A stretch of 8,158 nucleotides of DNA, from assembly GCA_937891725.1 (NCBI GenBank), contig CALAHL010000030.1, positions 1-8,158 of the forward strand, in the 5' to 3' direction. Below, piece after piece: positions 1 through 6,713 of this stretch (positions are counted from its first letter, which is position 1; each line of letters starts with the position of its first letter). The notes beneath the pieces were generated by a model. It was not told the DNA's origin and ran no database searches. It saw nothing but the letters and a program-made list of their open reading frames with translations. A program made the position numbers and the translations under genes. Origin of the DNA: an uncultured Rhodospirillaceae bacterium. Its GTDB lineage: Bacteria > Pseudomonadota > Alphaproteobacteria > Thalassobaculales > Thalassobaculaceae.

Positions 1-5
1 GTCGC

Positions 6-34
6 TTGACTTCGAAAATCCGGGTGCGTCTAAC
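6..34 (+). promoter_or_regulatory. Candidate sigma-70-type promoter of the methyltransferase gene
   Basis: A TTGACT box (6–11; 5 of 6 matches to TTGACA) is followed after 17 bases by TCTAAC (29–34; 4 of 6 matches to TATAAT). Transcription would start near 41, leaving a leader of about 33 bases before the ATG at 74. Box matches and spacing are seen directly; promoter activity is inferred. It suggests the methyltransferase is transcribed on its own, although what lies upstream is outside the window. Confidence 0.45.
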
Positions 35-73
35 CAAACGCGAACGAGCTTCGGCGTTTTGGGAGCATCTTCG

Positions 74-1105
74 ATGATCGACGAGATATTGGCACGGTAC
101 CCGGCCATGGCGGAGGCTGCCTCAGCGGAGGCGACATCCGGCTGGTTTCGAGCGGCCGGTCTGCCCGATGCGCATCGACGCCATCGCAGCTTCAAATTTC
201 AGCCATCGATCGATCGCGAGGTCATCGATCGCTTTCGAGATCATTACCTGAGCGGGATCGGGATCGAGCTGACGGACTATGCGATCGGTAAGGCCGAAAT
301 CCTGAAGGCCCAACCGTTTCAGAAATTTGCCTATGGCAAACTCATCTTCAATCAGGGCTATTCGGACCAGCTCCAGGCCGAGTTCGATGCTGTTTTTTCA
401 AAACTCGACCCGGCGCAGATTCCGCTGTTTCTCCATGCTGTCGAGGATGTCATCGACTGTGGCGGCGCCAAAGGCGTATGCACCGCCGAGGGCCGCCTGA
501 TCGTGTGTTCGAGGTTTTCCATCCGAATGGCGGTGCGTGCGGTGCGGACCATGTCCATGCTCCAAACCCTCGACCAGATGCCCGGGACGCTTCTGGAACT
601 CGGCGGAGGCTTTGGGAAAACCCTCGCAGATCTGATGATCTGGTCGGCTGCTGAGACGGCGATCTACGTGGACATGCCGCTCAACATGGCTTTGGCGGCA
701 CGCTATCTGGACATCGTGTTTCCGGGGCGTGTCAGGCTGGTTTGGTCGGATGAGGACCGCGTGCAGGACGGAAAGATCAATATTCTCGCGCCCTGGCTGC
801 TGGCCGAAAAAATGGATCGTTCGGTCGACGTGATGGTCAACTTTCTCTCCCTGCAGCACATGCAAACGGAGTCACAGGCGTATTACTTCGACACCTTGGT
901 GCGCGGGAGAACCCGTCATCTCTATCACGAAAACCGGCTTGCGCCGCGGGACGATACCGAGGGGCCGCTGCGCGCCACTCCCTTCAGAACCGAGGGTGAG
1001 ATCTTGGCGTCGCGGGTGGTCGATGTCCCGTGGTTTATGAACGCCAAGGGAGACGCCGTGCAGAACGAGGCGCTGGCGATCTGGTCCGAGCTGATCAGGT
1101 ACTGA
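74..1105 (+). CDS. Putative sugar O-methyltransferase (SAM-dependent, class I fold)
   Basis: The 343-residue protein resembles the bacterial 'putative sugar O-methyltransferase' family, which is thought to methylate sugars of surface polysaccharides or glycans using S-adenosylmethionine. The SAM-binding motif I is ELGGGFGKT (residues 175–183). It is followed by the acidic loop YVDMP (198–202) with a helix rich in Ala/Leu (NMALAARYL), a pattern typical of this family, and VNFLSLQHM (255–263) as a likely post-motif II strand. No signal peptide or membrane segment is visible, so it should be cytoplasmic. An in-frame TTG at 59 would add five residues, but GGGAG at 61–65 lies 8 bases before the ATG at 74, which decides the start. 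It converges on thiE with only 12 bases between them. Sampled 60-base lines hold 28–33 G/C, against 42 in sampled lines of thiE, gap and tkt, suggesting separate acquisition. The true acceptor is unknown. Confidence 0.72.
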   Translation: MIDEILARYPAMAEAASAEATSGWFRAAGLPDAHRRHRSFKFQPSIDREVIDRFRDHYLSGIGIELTDYAIGKAEILKAQPFQKFAYGKLIFNQGYSDQLQAEFDAVFSKLDPAQIPLFLHAVEDVIDCGGAKGVCTAEGRLIVCSRFSIRMAVRAVRTMSMLQTLDQMPGTLLELGGGFGKTLADLMIWSAAETAIYVDMPLNMALAARYLDIVFPGRVRLVWSDEDRVQDGKINILAPWLLAEKMDRSVDVMVNFLSLQHMQTESQAYYFDTLVRGRTRHLYHENRLAPRDDTEGPLRATPFRTEGEILASRVVDVPWFMNAKGDAVQNEALAIWSELIRY

Positions 1106-1117
1106 GGCGAACCTCCT

Positions 1118-1759
1118 CTAGTCCTCTTTAGGCGCATGCTCCGCGATCGCCGCTTCGAACGCCTTGACCGCCGCCGCCGGGCCTTCCGGATGGCCCCAGA
1201 TACCCCCGATCACCGCCAGGAAATCGGCGCCTGCCGCGACCAGGGGGCCGCAGTTCTCGTGGGTGATACCGCCGATGGCGACGCAGGGAACGGTCATCGC
1301 CTGAGTCCAGAATTCAATGGTCTCAAGCGAGGCGGCGGTGGTGCTGTCCTTGGTCGCGGACGGGAAGAACGCGCCGAAGGCCACGTAGTCGGCCCCCTCA
1401 TCGGCCGCATCGAGTGCCAACGGGATGCTGTCCTTGCAGGTCACGCCGATCATGGCGTTCTCGCCCATCAGCTTGCGCGCGCCCCGGAACTGCATGTCGT
1501 CCTGGCCCACATGGACACCGTCGCAGCCGGTGGCGACTGCGAGTTCCGGGTCGTCGTTCAGAAGCAACGGGACACGGCGGGCATGGCAGACCGGCAGGAG
1601 CGCCTCGACCGCCCGCTTGATCGTCTCCTCGTCCACATCCTTCAGACGCAGCTGGAGGCAGGCGATCTCGCCCGCGTCCAGCGCCTGGCCGAGCAGATCG
1701 CAAAACCCCGCCACATCGTCCAGACGCGGCGGGGTGATCAGATATAGTTCGGTGGTCAT
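1118..1759 (-). CDS. thiE: Thiamine phosphate synthase
   Basis: ThiE joins HMP-pyrophosphate and the thiazole phosphate (HET-P) to give thiamine phosphate, precursor of thiamine diphosphate, in the cytoplasm. The 213-residue length is normal for this TIM-barrel family. Expected ligand residues are visible: Q36, R38 and K40 in LQLRLKD; N68/D69 in LLNDD; D88 in HVGQDD; K137 in GAFFPSATK (usual form GPIFPTxTK); and AIGGI plus VIGGI for the phosphate-binding loops. The serine of the usual GVS motif is threonine here (GVT, 105–107), a conservative change. The ATG at 1759 is preceded by a weak AGGA. It is the last gene of the tkt-gap-fba-thiE operon, 26 bases after the fba stop. No THI-box (TPP riboswitch) is seen in front of it, so expression probably follows the operon promoter. 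A TenI-type relative is less likely because the substrate-binding residues are kept. Confidence 0.88.
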   Translation of the reverse strand: MTTELYLITPPRLDDVAGFCDLLGQALDAGEIACLQLRLKDVDEETIKRAVEALLPVCHARRVPLLLNDDPELAVATGCDGVHVGQDDMQFRGARKLMGENAMIGVTCKDSIPLALDAADEGADYVAFGAFFPSATKDSTTAASLETIEFWTQAMTVPCVAIGGITHENCGPLVAAGADFLAVIGGIWGHPEGPAAAVKAFEAAIAEHAPKED

Positions 1760-1785
1760 GGTTGGTCCTGTAATGCGCGGAGCGC

Positions 1786-2712
1786 TTACTTGCCCTTATA
1801 GATCTCGATAATCTGGCCAAGCAGTTCCAACGCCTCGTCGCGCGGGCGCTGGAAGGTGTTGCGGCCGATGATCGAGCCGTTGGCGCCGCCCTGGTAGAGC
1901 TCGCGGATCTCACCCAGCAGGCCGTCGATGCCCTTGGCCTCGCCACCCGAGAACACCACGATCCGTCGGCCGTCGAAGGACGACTGCATCACATGGGCGA
2001 TGCGTTCGGCCATGGTGCCGGTCGGGATGTTGTTGCTCTCGTAGGATTTGCGCGCGGCCTCAAGGCCGATGCCGGCCTTCGGCGGCTTCACCTTGATGAT
2101 GTGCGCGCCCATCAGGGCGGCCATGTGGGCCGCGTAGGCGCAGATGTCGACGCTGGTCTCGGCGTCCTTGGAGAGGTCGCCGCCGCGCGGATAGGACCAC
2201 ATCACCACCGCCAGACCGACCGACTTCGCCTCTTCCGCCATCTCGCGGATCTGACCCATCATGTCGAACTGGTTGTCGGAGCCCGGATAGATCGTGAACC
2301 CGATCGCCGAGCAGCCGAGCCGCAGGGCATCCCCGACCGAGCCGGTCAGCGCCTGGGTCGGGCCTTCCTTGTCCCGGGCCAGGCTGTTGGCGCTGTTGAC
2401 CTTCAGGATCGTCGGGATCTGACCCGCGAAGCTGTCGGCACCCGCTTCCAGCATGCCCAAGGGAGCGGCATAGGCGTTCAGCCCGGCATCGATCGCCAGC
2501 TTGTAGTGGTAGTGCGGATCATAGGCCGCCGGGTTCGGCGCGAAGCTTCGGGCCGGACCATGCTCGAAGCCCTGATCGACCGGCAGGATCACCATCTTGC
2601 CGGTGCCGGCCAGCTTGCCCTGCATCAGGATGCGGGCCAGGTTCGCCTTGGTTCCGGGATTGTCGCTCTCGTAGCAATCCAGGATCTTTTTGACCTTCTG
2701 GGTCATTTTCAT
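1786..2712 (-). CDS. fbaB: Class I fructose-bisphosphate aldolase (DhnA/FbaB, archaeal type)
   Basis: This 308-residue enzyme interconverts fructose 1,6-bisphosphate with dihydroxyacetone phosphate and glyceraldehyde 3-phosphate through a lysine Schiff base, without a metal. It belongs to the archaeal-type class I family (COG1830), not the zinc class II enzymes. Visible markers are VILPVDQGFEHGP (41–53), the strand HIIKVKPPK (204–212) holding the candidate Schiff-base lysines K207/K209, FSGGEAKG (254–261), and the phosphate-binding stretch GGANGSIIGRNTFQRP (275–290). The reading frame stays open 29 codons further upstream, but that extension overlaps the end of gap and is low-complexity. The start chosen is the ATG at 2712, which has GGGAG 8 bases upstream; a second ATG two codons on (2706) is an alternative. 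It follows gap by 29 bases and precedes thiE by 26. No pgk lies beside it. Confidence 0.88.
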   Translation of the reverse strand: MKMTQKVKKILDCYESDNPGTKANLARILMQGKLAGTGKMVILPVDQGFEHGPARSFAPNPAAYDPHYHYKLAIDAGLNAYAAPLGMLEAGADSFAGQIPTILKVNSANSLARDKEGPTQALTGSVGDALRLGCSAIGFTIYPGSDNQFDMMGQIREMAEEAKSVGLAVVMWSYPRGGDLSKDAETSVDICAYAAHMAALMGAHIIKVKPPKAGIGLEAARKSYESNNIPTGTMAERIAHVMQSSFDGRRIVVFSGGEAKGIDGLLGEIRELYQGGANGSIIGRNTFQRPRDEALELLGQIIEIYKGK

Positions 2713-2741
2713 CGCATCGTCTCCCTCTGTCTCGGCCGGTC

Positions 2742-3752
2742 TCAGATCGTCTTCGCCATGGCGGTGGCGGTGTCGAGCATCCGGTTCGAGAAGCCCCATT
2801 CATTGTCGTACCAGGACATCACGCGGACCAGCTTGCCCTCGATCACCTGGGTCTGGTTCAGGTCGAAGGTCGAGCTGTGGCTGTCGTGGTTGAAGTCGCT
2901 GGACACCAGCGGCTCGGAATTCACGCCCAGAATCCCCTTGAGCTGCTTGCTGTTGGCCGCGTCGGTCATCGCCTTGTTGACTTCGTCGACCGTGGTGTCG
3001 CGCTTCGGCTGGAACTTGAAGTCGATCAGCGAGACGTTGGCGGTCGGAACCCGAACCGACGTGCCGTCCAGTTTGCCGGCCAGTTCCGGCAGAACCAGGC
3101 CGACGGCCTTGGCAGCTCCGGTCGAGGTCGGGATCATCGACATGGCGGCCGCACGTGCCCGGTGCAGGTCCTTGTGCAGGGTGTCCTGGGTCGGCTGATC
3201 GCCGGTATAGGCATGGATCGTGGTCATGTAGCCGCGCTCGATGCCGATCGCATTGTTCAGCACATAGGCGACTGGGGCGAGGCAGTTGGTGGTGCAGGAC
3301 GCGTTCGAGACCACGGTGTGTTCGGCTGTAATCTTGTCGTGGTTCACACCGTAGACGACCGTCAGATCCGCACCGGTGGCCGGTGCCGAAATCAGCACCC
3401 GCTTGGCGCCCGCCTCCAGATGGAGGGCAGCCTGCTCGCGTTTGGTGAAGATTCCCGTGCAGTCCATCGCAATGTCGACGCCCAGCGCCTTGTGCGGCAG
3501 CTTGGCAGGGTCGCGCTCGGCGGTGACCTTGATCTTGCCGAACCCGATGTCCATCCAATCCTCACCGGTGGTCACGGTACCCGGATAGCGGCCGTGGATC
3601 GTGTCGTACCGGAACAGATGCGCGTTCGATTCGACCGGGCCCAGATCGTTGATCAGCACCACTTCGATATCGTCGCGCTTGGCTTCCGCCAGTGCCCGCA
3701 GCACCAGTCGGCCAATCCGTCCAAATCCGTTGATCGCGATCTTGGTCGCCAT
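2742..3752 (-). CDS. gap: Glyceraldehyde-3-phosphate dehydrogenase, type I
   Basis: The 336-residue protein catalyses the reversible oxidative phosphorylation of glyceraldehyde 3-phosphate to 1,3-bisphosphoglycerate with NAD(P). The Rossmann motif INGFGRIGR is at 7–15, the catalytic Cys153 sits in SNASCTTNC, and the partner His180 in TTIHAYTGDQ. The phosphate/catalytic-domain signatures HKDLHRARAA, IPTSTGAAKA and SWYDNEWGFS are complete. Asp36 in INDL occupies the position that normally favours NAD over NADP, but the second specificity site reads TL instead of the LP of strictly NAD-dependent enzymes, so cofactor preference is open. An ATG at 3761 is only about one base from the GGAGG Shine-Dalgarno; the ATG at 3752 lies 10 bases from it and matches the usual N-terminus, so it was preferred. 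It is second in the operon, 59 bases after tkt. Confidence 0.93.
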   Translation of the reverse strand: MATKIAINGFGRIGRLVLRALAEAKRDDIEVVLINDLGPVESNAHLFRYDTIHGRYPGTVTTGEDWMDIGFGKIKVTAERDPAKLPHKALGVDIAMDCTGIFTKREQAALHLEAGAKRVLISAPATGADLTVVYGVNHDKITAEHTVVSNASCTTNCLAPVAYVLNNAIGIERGYMTTIHAYTGDQPTQDTLHKDLHRARAAAMSMIPTSTGAAKAVGLVLPELAGKLDGTSVRVPTANVSLIDFKFQPKRDTTVDEVNKAMTDAANSKQLKGILGVNSEPLVSSDFNHDSHSSTFDLNQTQVIEGKLVRVMSWYDNEWGFSNRMLDTATAMAKTI

Positions 3753-3773
3753 AATGGTCATTCCTCCTCGTTG

Positions 3774-3783
3774 GTCGCGCGAC
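3774..3783. repeat. Perfect 10-base palindrome between tkt and gap
   Basis: GTCGCGCGAC is a perfect palindrome in the 59-base gap between the tkt stop and the gap start, just upstream of the gap ribosome binding site on the transcribed (minus) strand. It is too short and lacks a following T-run, so it is not a convincing terminator. It could be a protein-binding site or a small processing hairpin, or chance in GC-rich DNA. Confidence 0.3.
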
Positions 3784-3811
3784 GTCTCGGGTTGCGCTCT
3801 AGATCCGACGA

Positions 3812-5815
3812 CTAGTCGCCGGCGCGGCCGATCACGCGCAGGGCTTCCCGGGCTACCGCCTCGGGTGTGATCTCAAAGTGCATATAGAGGTCTCCGGCCG
3901 GAGCGGAAGCCCCGAACCCGGACATTCCGACGAATCCACCTGTGTGGCCCAACAGTCGATCCCAGGACTGCCGGATTCCGGCTTCGACCGCCACGATCGG
4001 CACGCCGTCCCCGAGAACCTGGGTTTTATAGGCGTCGTCCTGATCCGCAAACAGCTCGGCACAGGGCATCGAGACGAGGCACGCGTTAACCCCATCTTTT
4101 TCCAACAATTGTTTCGCACGGCGGGCGATATCGACTTCGGAACCGGTCGCGACCAGGGTCACATCACGGGGGCCCTTGCCTTCCGAAAGCAGATATCCAC
4201 CCTTCTGCGAACGGTTCTCGCCGGTATGGATGGTCCGCACGCCCGGCAGGCCCTGACGGCTGAGTGCCAGGACGGTCGGTCCATCGGAACGGTTGAGCGC
4301 GTGGTCCCAGCATTCGGCGGTTTCGACGGCATCCGCCGGGCGCATCACGTGCAGACCCGGGATCGCCCGCAGGCTGGCCAGGTGCTCGACCGGCTGGTGG
4401 GTCGGCCCGTCCTCGCCCAGGCCAATCGAATCGTGCGTCATCACGTAGATCACCCGGATGCCCATCAGGGCGGACAGGCGGATCGAATGTCGGCAGTAGT
4501 CGGTGAACACAAGGAAAGTTCCGCCGAACGGCACCACGCCGCCATGCAGGGCCATCCCGTTCATCGCCGCCGCCATGGCATGCTCGCGCACGCCGTAGTG
4601 CAGGTAGCGGCCGCCGTAGTTGTCCTTGTTCAGAATTTCGAAGGCGCCGACTTTGGTGTTGTTCGATCCGGTCAGATCCGCAGATCCACCGATCAGTTCC
4701 GGCATTGCGGCGGCAAACGCCTCGATGGTGCGCTGGGAGGAGACGCGGCTCGCGATCTTCGGCGGATCGGAAGCGAGTTCGGCTTTCAGGCTGTGCAGCG
4801 CGTCGGAGACGCCTTCGACATCCAGTTTTCCGGACATCACACGGTCGAATTCCGCCCGCACCGCAGCGTCCGCCGCCTCAAAGCGGCCGAGCCAATCGTC
4901 ATAGGCAGTAGCGCCCCGGCGGGCGATCGCCGTCCAGCCGGCCTGGATGGTCTTGGGGATCTCGAACGGGGCATGCGGCCAGTTCAGCGCCGCGCGCGCC
5001 CCGGCGATTTCCTCGGCGCCGAGCGGCGCGCCATGCGAGCCTGCTGTGCCTGCCTTCTTGGGAGCGCCGAAACCGATGGTGGTCCTGCAGGCGATCAGCG
5101 ACGGGCGGGGATCGGCTTTCGCCTCGGTGATCGCCGCATCGATGGCCGCCGGGTCATGCCCGTCGACCGACAGTACATGCCAGCCGAGGGCTTTAAATCG
5201 AGCCGGCTGATCGTCGGACACCGCCAGGGAGGTCGGCCCGTCGATGGAAATGCCATTGTCGTCGAACAGCACGATCATACGGCCCAGGCCCAAATGGCCG
5301 GCCAGCGATCCCGCTTCGTGGCTGATGCCCTCCATCAGGCAGCCGTCACCCGCGATCACATAGGTGTAATGGTCAACCAGATCGTCACCGAAGCGGGCGT
5401 TCAGATTGCGCTCGGCCACGGCCATACCCACCGCGTTCGCGAAACCCTGGCCCAGCGGTCCGGTCGTGGTCTCGACCCCGACCGTGTGCCCATATTCCGG
5501 ATGCCCCGGCGTCTTGGAGCCGAGCTGCCGGAAGTTCTTGATCTCTTCGATCGTCATGCCCGGATACCCGGTCAGATGCAGCAGAGCGTACATCAGCATC
5601 GAGCCGTGACCGGCGGACAGGATGAAACGATCCCGGTCGGCCCAATCCGGTTGGTTCGGGTCGAACTTCAGATGCCGTGCGAACAAGGTGGTCGCCACAT
5701 CTGCCATGCCCATCGGCATTCCGGGGTGGCCGGACTTGGCCTTTTCCACCGCATCCATCGCAAGCGCGCGGATTGCATTGGCGAGGGGGAGTATCTGATC
5801 GGTGCTGGTGCTCAT
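3812..5815 (-). CDS. tkt: Transketolase
   Basis: Transketolase moves two-carbon ketol units between sugar phosphates in the pentose phosphate pathway (and the Calvin cycle where present), using thiamine diphosphate and a divalent cation. The 667 residues cover the whole family. Active-site residues fall at nearly the same numbers as in the E. coli enzyme: H30 (SGHPG), H70 (AGHGS), H105 (PGHPEYG), the ThDP motif GDG (156–158) ending at N187 (LFDDN), H261 (AGSHGAPLG), E411 (YGVREHAM), D469 and H473 (GEDGPTHQP) and R520 (ALSR). The C-terminal domain ends in the usual GFGASAPAGDLY region. The ATG at 5815 gives the family-standard N-terminus although no good Shine-Dalgarno precedes it (the leader just before is C-rich). 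It is the first gene of the tkt-gap-fba-thiE operon and is read from the promoter candidate at 5900–5928. Confidence 0.95.
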   Translation of the reverse strand: MSTSTDQILPLANAIRALAMDAVEKAKSGHPGMPMGMADVATTLFARHLKFDPNQPDWADRDRFILSAGHGSMLMYALLHLTGYPGMTIEEIKNFRQLGSKTPGHPEYGHTVGVETTTGPLGQGFANAVGMAVAERNLNARFGDDLVDHYTYVIAGDGCLMEGISHEAGSLAGHLGLGRMIVLFDDNGISIDGPTSLAVSDDQPARFKALGWHVLSVDGHDPAAIDAAITEAKADPRPSLIACRTTIGFGAPKKAGTAGSHGAPLGAEEIAGARAALNWPHAPFEIPKTIQAGWTAIARRGATAYDDWLGRFEAADAAVRAEFDRVMSGKLDVEGVSDALHSLKAELASDPPKIASRVSSQRTIEAFAAAMPELIGGSADLTGSNNTKVGAFEILNKDNYGGRYLHYGVREHAMAAAMNGMALHGGVVPFGGTFLVFTDYCRHSIRLSALMGIRVIYVMTHDSIGLGEDGPTHQPVEHLASLRAIPGLHVMRPADAVETAECWDHALNRSDGPTVLALSRQGLPGVRTIHTGENRSQKGGYLLSEGKGPRDVTLVATGSEVDIARRAKQLLEKDGVNACLVSMPCAELFADQDDAYKTQVLGDGVPIVAVEAGIRQSWDRLLGHTGGFVGMSGFGASAPAGDLYMHFEITPEAVAREALRVIGRAGD

Positions 5816-5893
5816 CGGGGGCCGCTTGTCGCTAGAACGGGACGCCCATCCGTCGACTAAGGCAAGATGATCATCGAAAGCCGGCGGATCGGC

Positions 5894-5975
5894 GCGCGGA
5901 ACATGCCCACCGGACCCCCCGACGTCAAGCGGTGCATCGGGCGATCTGGTCGCTTGGAGGGCGCGGAACGCTTGG
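5894..5975. repeat. Short direct repeats in the divergent promoter region
   Basis: GCGCGGAAC occurs at 5894–5902, touching the -10 box of the tkt promoter, and again exactly at 5961–5969. CGCTTGG occurs at 5951–5957 and 5969–5975, 18 bases apart start to start, flanking the second GCGCGGAAC. They lie in the only non-coding region that could control the carbon operon, so they are candidate transcription-factor sites. No known operator was recognised. The rest of the 241-base gap (5816–6056) holds only the two promoter candidates. Confidence 0.35.
5900..5928 (-). promoter_or_regulatory. Candidate promoter of the tkt-gap-fba-thiE operon
   Basis: Read on the minus strand, TTGACG (5928–5923; 5 of 6 matches to TTGACA) is followed after exactly 17 bases by CATGTT (5905–5900; 3 of 6 matches to TATAAT). 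Transcription would begin near 5893, giving a leader of about 78 bases before the tkt ATG. A GACGTC palindrome (5921–5926) overlaps the -35 box. The -10 box overlaps one copy of a 9-base direct repeat. Boxes and spacing are seen; use in vivo is inferred. Confidence 0.5.
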
Positions 5976-5997
5976 GTTGCGCTCCCCTAACCGCAGA

Positions 5998-6027
5998 CTG
6001 GCACCGTCGCTAATATCATGCGATACT
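5998..6027 (+). promoter_or_regulatory. Weak candidate promoter for the DUF4164-like gene and zapA
   Basis: CTGGCA (5998–6003; 4 of 6 matches to TTGACA) and GATACT (6022–6027; 4 of 6 matches to TATAAT) are 18 bases apart. The predicted start is near 6034. An alternative -10 (TAATAT, 6011–6016) lacks a matching -35. This is the only plausible pair upstream of the plus-strand genes. Confidence 0.3.
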
Positions 6028-6095
6028 CAAACAATCGGGTCTAGAGTGTTGGAATCATGATCCGAGATCAAATGTGGCGGCTTGGGAGAACTGGT

Positions 6096-6323
6096 ATGTC
6101 GCGGTTGGCTGCGGCGCGTGAGCGGTTGGAGAACGCGGTTTCTCGATTGGAGGAGGCTGTCGACGATGCGGTTGAGGGTGGAGTGTTGACCGACGGCGGC
6201 GATTTGGGTGCGGAACTGGCTGCGGTGAAGGCGGATTACGCCAAACTGGCGGCGGCTGCCGGCCAGGTTGATGCCCGGTTGGACCGCACCATCGACCAGC
6301 TTGAAATCGTCCTAGAACAATAG
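6096..6323 (+). CDS. Small coiled-coil protein, DUF4164-like
   Basis: A 75-residue, Leu/Ala/Glu-rich protein with two predicted helical, coiled-coil-prone segments: residues 3–26 (LENAVSRLEEAVDD region) and 38–74, the latter ending in RLDRTIDQLEIVLEQ. A Gly/Asp-rich hinge (GGVLTDGGD) separates them. The pattern and position directly before zapA fit the alphaproteobacterial DUF4164 family, whose function is not established. The frame is open from an ATG at 6057, which has only a poor, too-close GGA. The ATG at 6096 has GGGAG 7 bases upstream and was chosen; the longer form (88 residues) cannot be excluded. There is no signal peptide or membrane segment. Its stop is 46 bases before zapA, in the same direction, so co-transcription is likely and a role alongside ZapA is possible but unproven. 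Confidence 0.65.
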   Translation: MSRLAAARERLENAVSRLEEAVDDAVEGGVLTDGGDLGAELAAVKADYAKLAAAAGQVDARLDRTIDQLEIVLEQ

Positions 6324-6369
6324 CATCGGTTAATCTTCGGATTTGACCCATTCGACATGGAGACCGCAC

Positions 6370-6699
6370 GTGGCCCAGGTGGATATCAGTATCAACGGCA
6401 AAACCTACCGGATGGCCTGTGACGAAGGTCAGGAGGAGCGTATCCGGGACCTGTCGACCATGGTGGATGCCCATGTGAAGGATCTGGTTCAGCAGGTCGG
6501 ACAGGTCGGCGACACGCGGTTGCTGGTGATGGCGAGCCTATTGGTGGCCGATGAACTGATGGATCTTCGAGATGCGGCACATTCGGTCGACGAAGAGGAC
6601 GAAGACTTCAATCCGAGCGAGGTTGAGGAAATGGCCCTTTCCATTGAAGGACTTGCCGAGCGACTGGAAGGTCTTGCCGGACGTCTGCAAGCCTCCTGA
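6370..6699 (+). CDS. zapA: Cell division protein ZapA
   Basis: ZapA binds FtsZ protofilaments at the division site and bundles them, stabilising the Z ring. The 109-residue length equals that of the E. coli protein. The N-terminal globular domain reads VDISINGKTYRMACDEGQ (residues 4–21), continues through ERIRDLSTMVDAHVKDL, and is followed by the family hallmark DTRLLVMASLLVADEL; the C-terminal part is an acidic then Leu-rich coiled coil (EEMALSIEGLAERLEGLAGRL) for dimerisation. The start is a GTG at 6370 with GGAG 7 bases upstream. An in-frame TTG at 6343 would add nine residues not typical of the family and has no good ribosome site. The gene sits between the DUF4164-like gene and the 6S RNA gene, an order common in proteobacteria. 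Confidence 0.9.
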   Translation: MAQVDISINGKTYRMACDEGQEERIRDLSTMVDAHVKDLVQQVGQVGDTRLLVMASLLVADELMDLRDAAHSVDEEDEDFNPSEVEEMALSIEGLAERLEGLAGRLQAS

Positions 6700-6713
6700 T
6701 ACCCTATCTCTCG

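Noticed and set aside
398..865. 155-codon minus-strand frame inside the methyltransferase gene
   Set aside because: It is antisense to a gene with a clear SAM motif, a promoter and a ribosome site; it has none of its own and no recognisable fold.
1760..1785. TPP riboswitch (THI box) in front of thiE
   Set aside because: The 26-base gap is too short, and no conserved CTGAGA or ACC(T)GA core is seen there.
2713..2799. 29-codon N-terminal extension of the aldolase
   Set aside because: It overlaps the gap coding end and is His/Arg/Asp-rich; the ATG at 2712 has a good GGGAG site and the family N-terminus.
1993..3815. Long plus-strand frames (about 401 and 312 codons) opposite fba and gap
   Set aside because: They are the same compositional effect opposite well-supported genes; the predicted proteins are Arg/His/Gly-rich with no domain pattern.
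3878..5860. A 660-codon open frame on the plus strand covering nearly all of tkt
   Set aside because: Its codon first positions lie opposite transketolase third positions, where A is rare in this GC-rich gene, so stops are scarce for compositional reasons. The translation shows no recognisable domain, while the opposite strand carries a full transketolase with all active-site residues.
5999..6016. TGGCAC resembling the -24 element of a sigma-54 promoter
   Set aside because: The matching TTGC(A/T) -12 element is absent at the required spacing.
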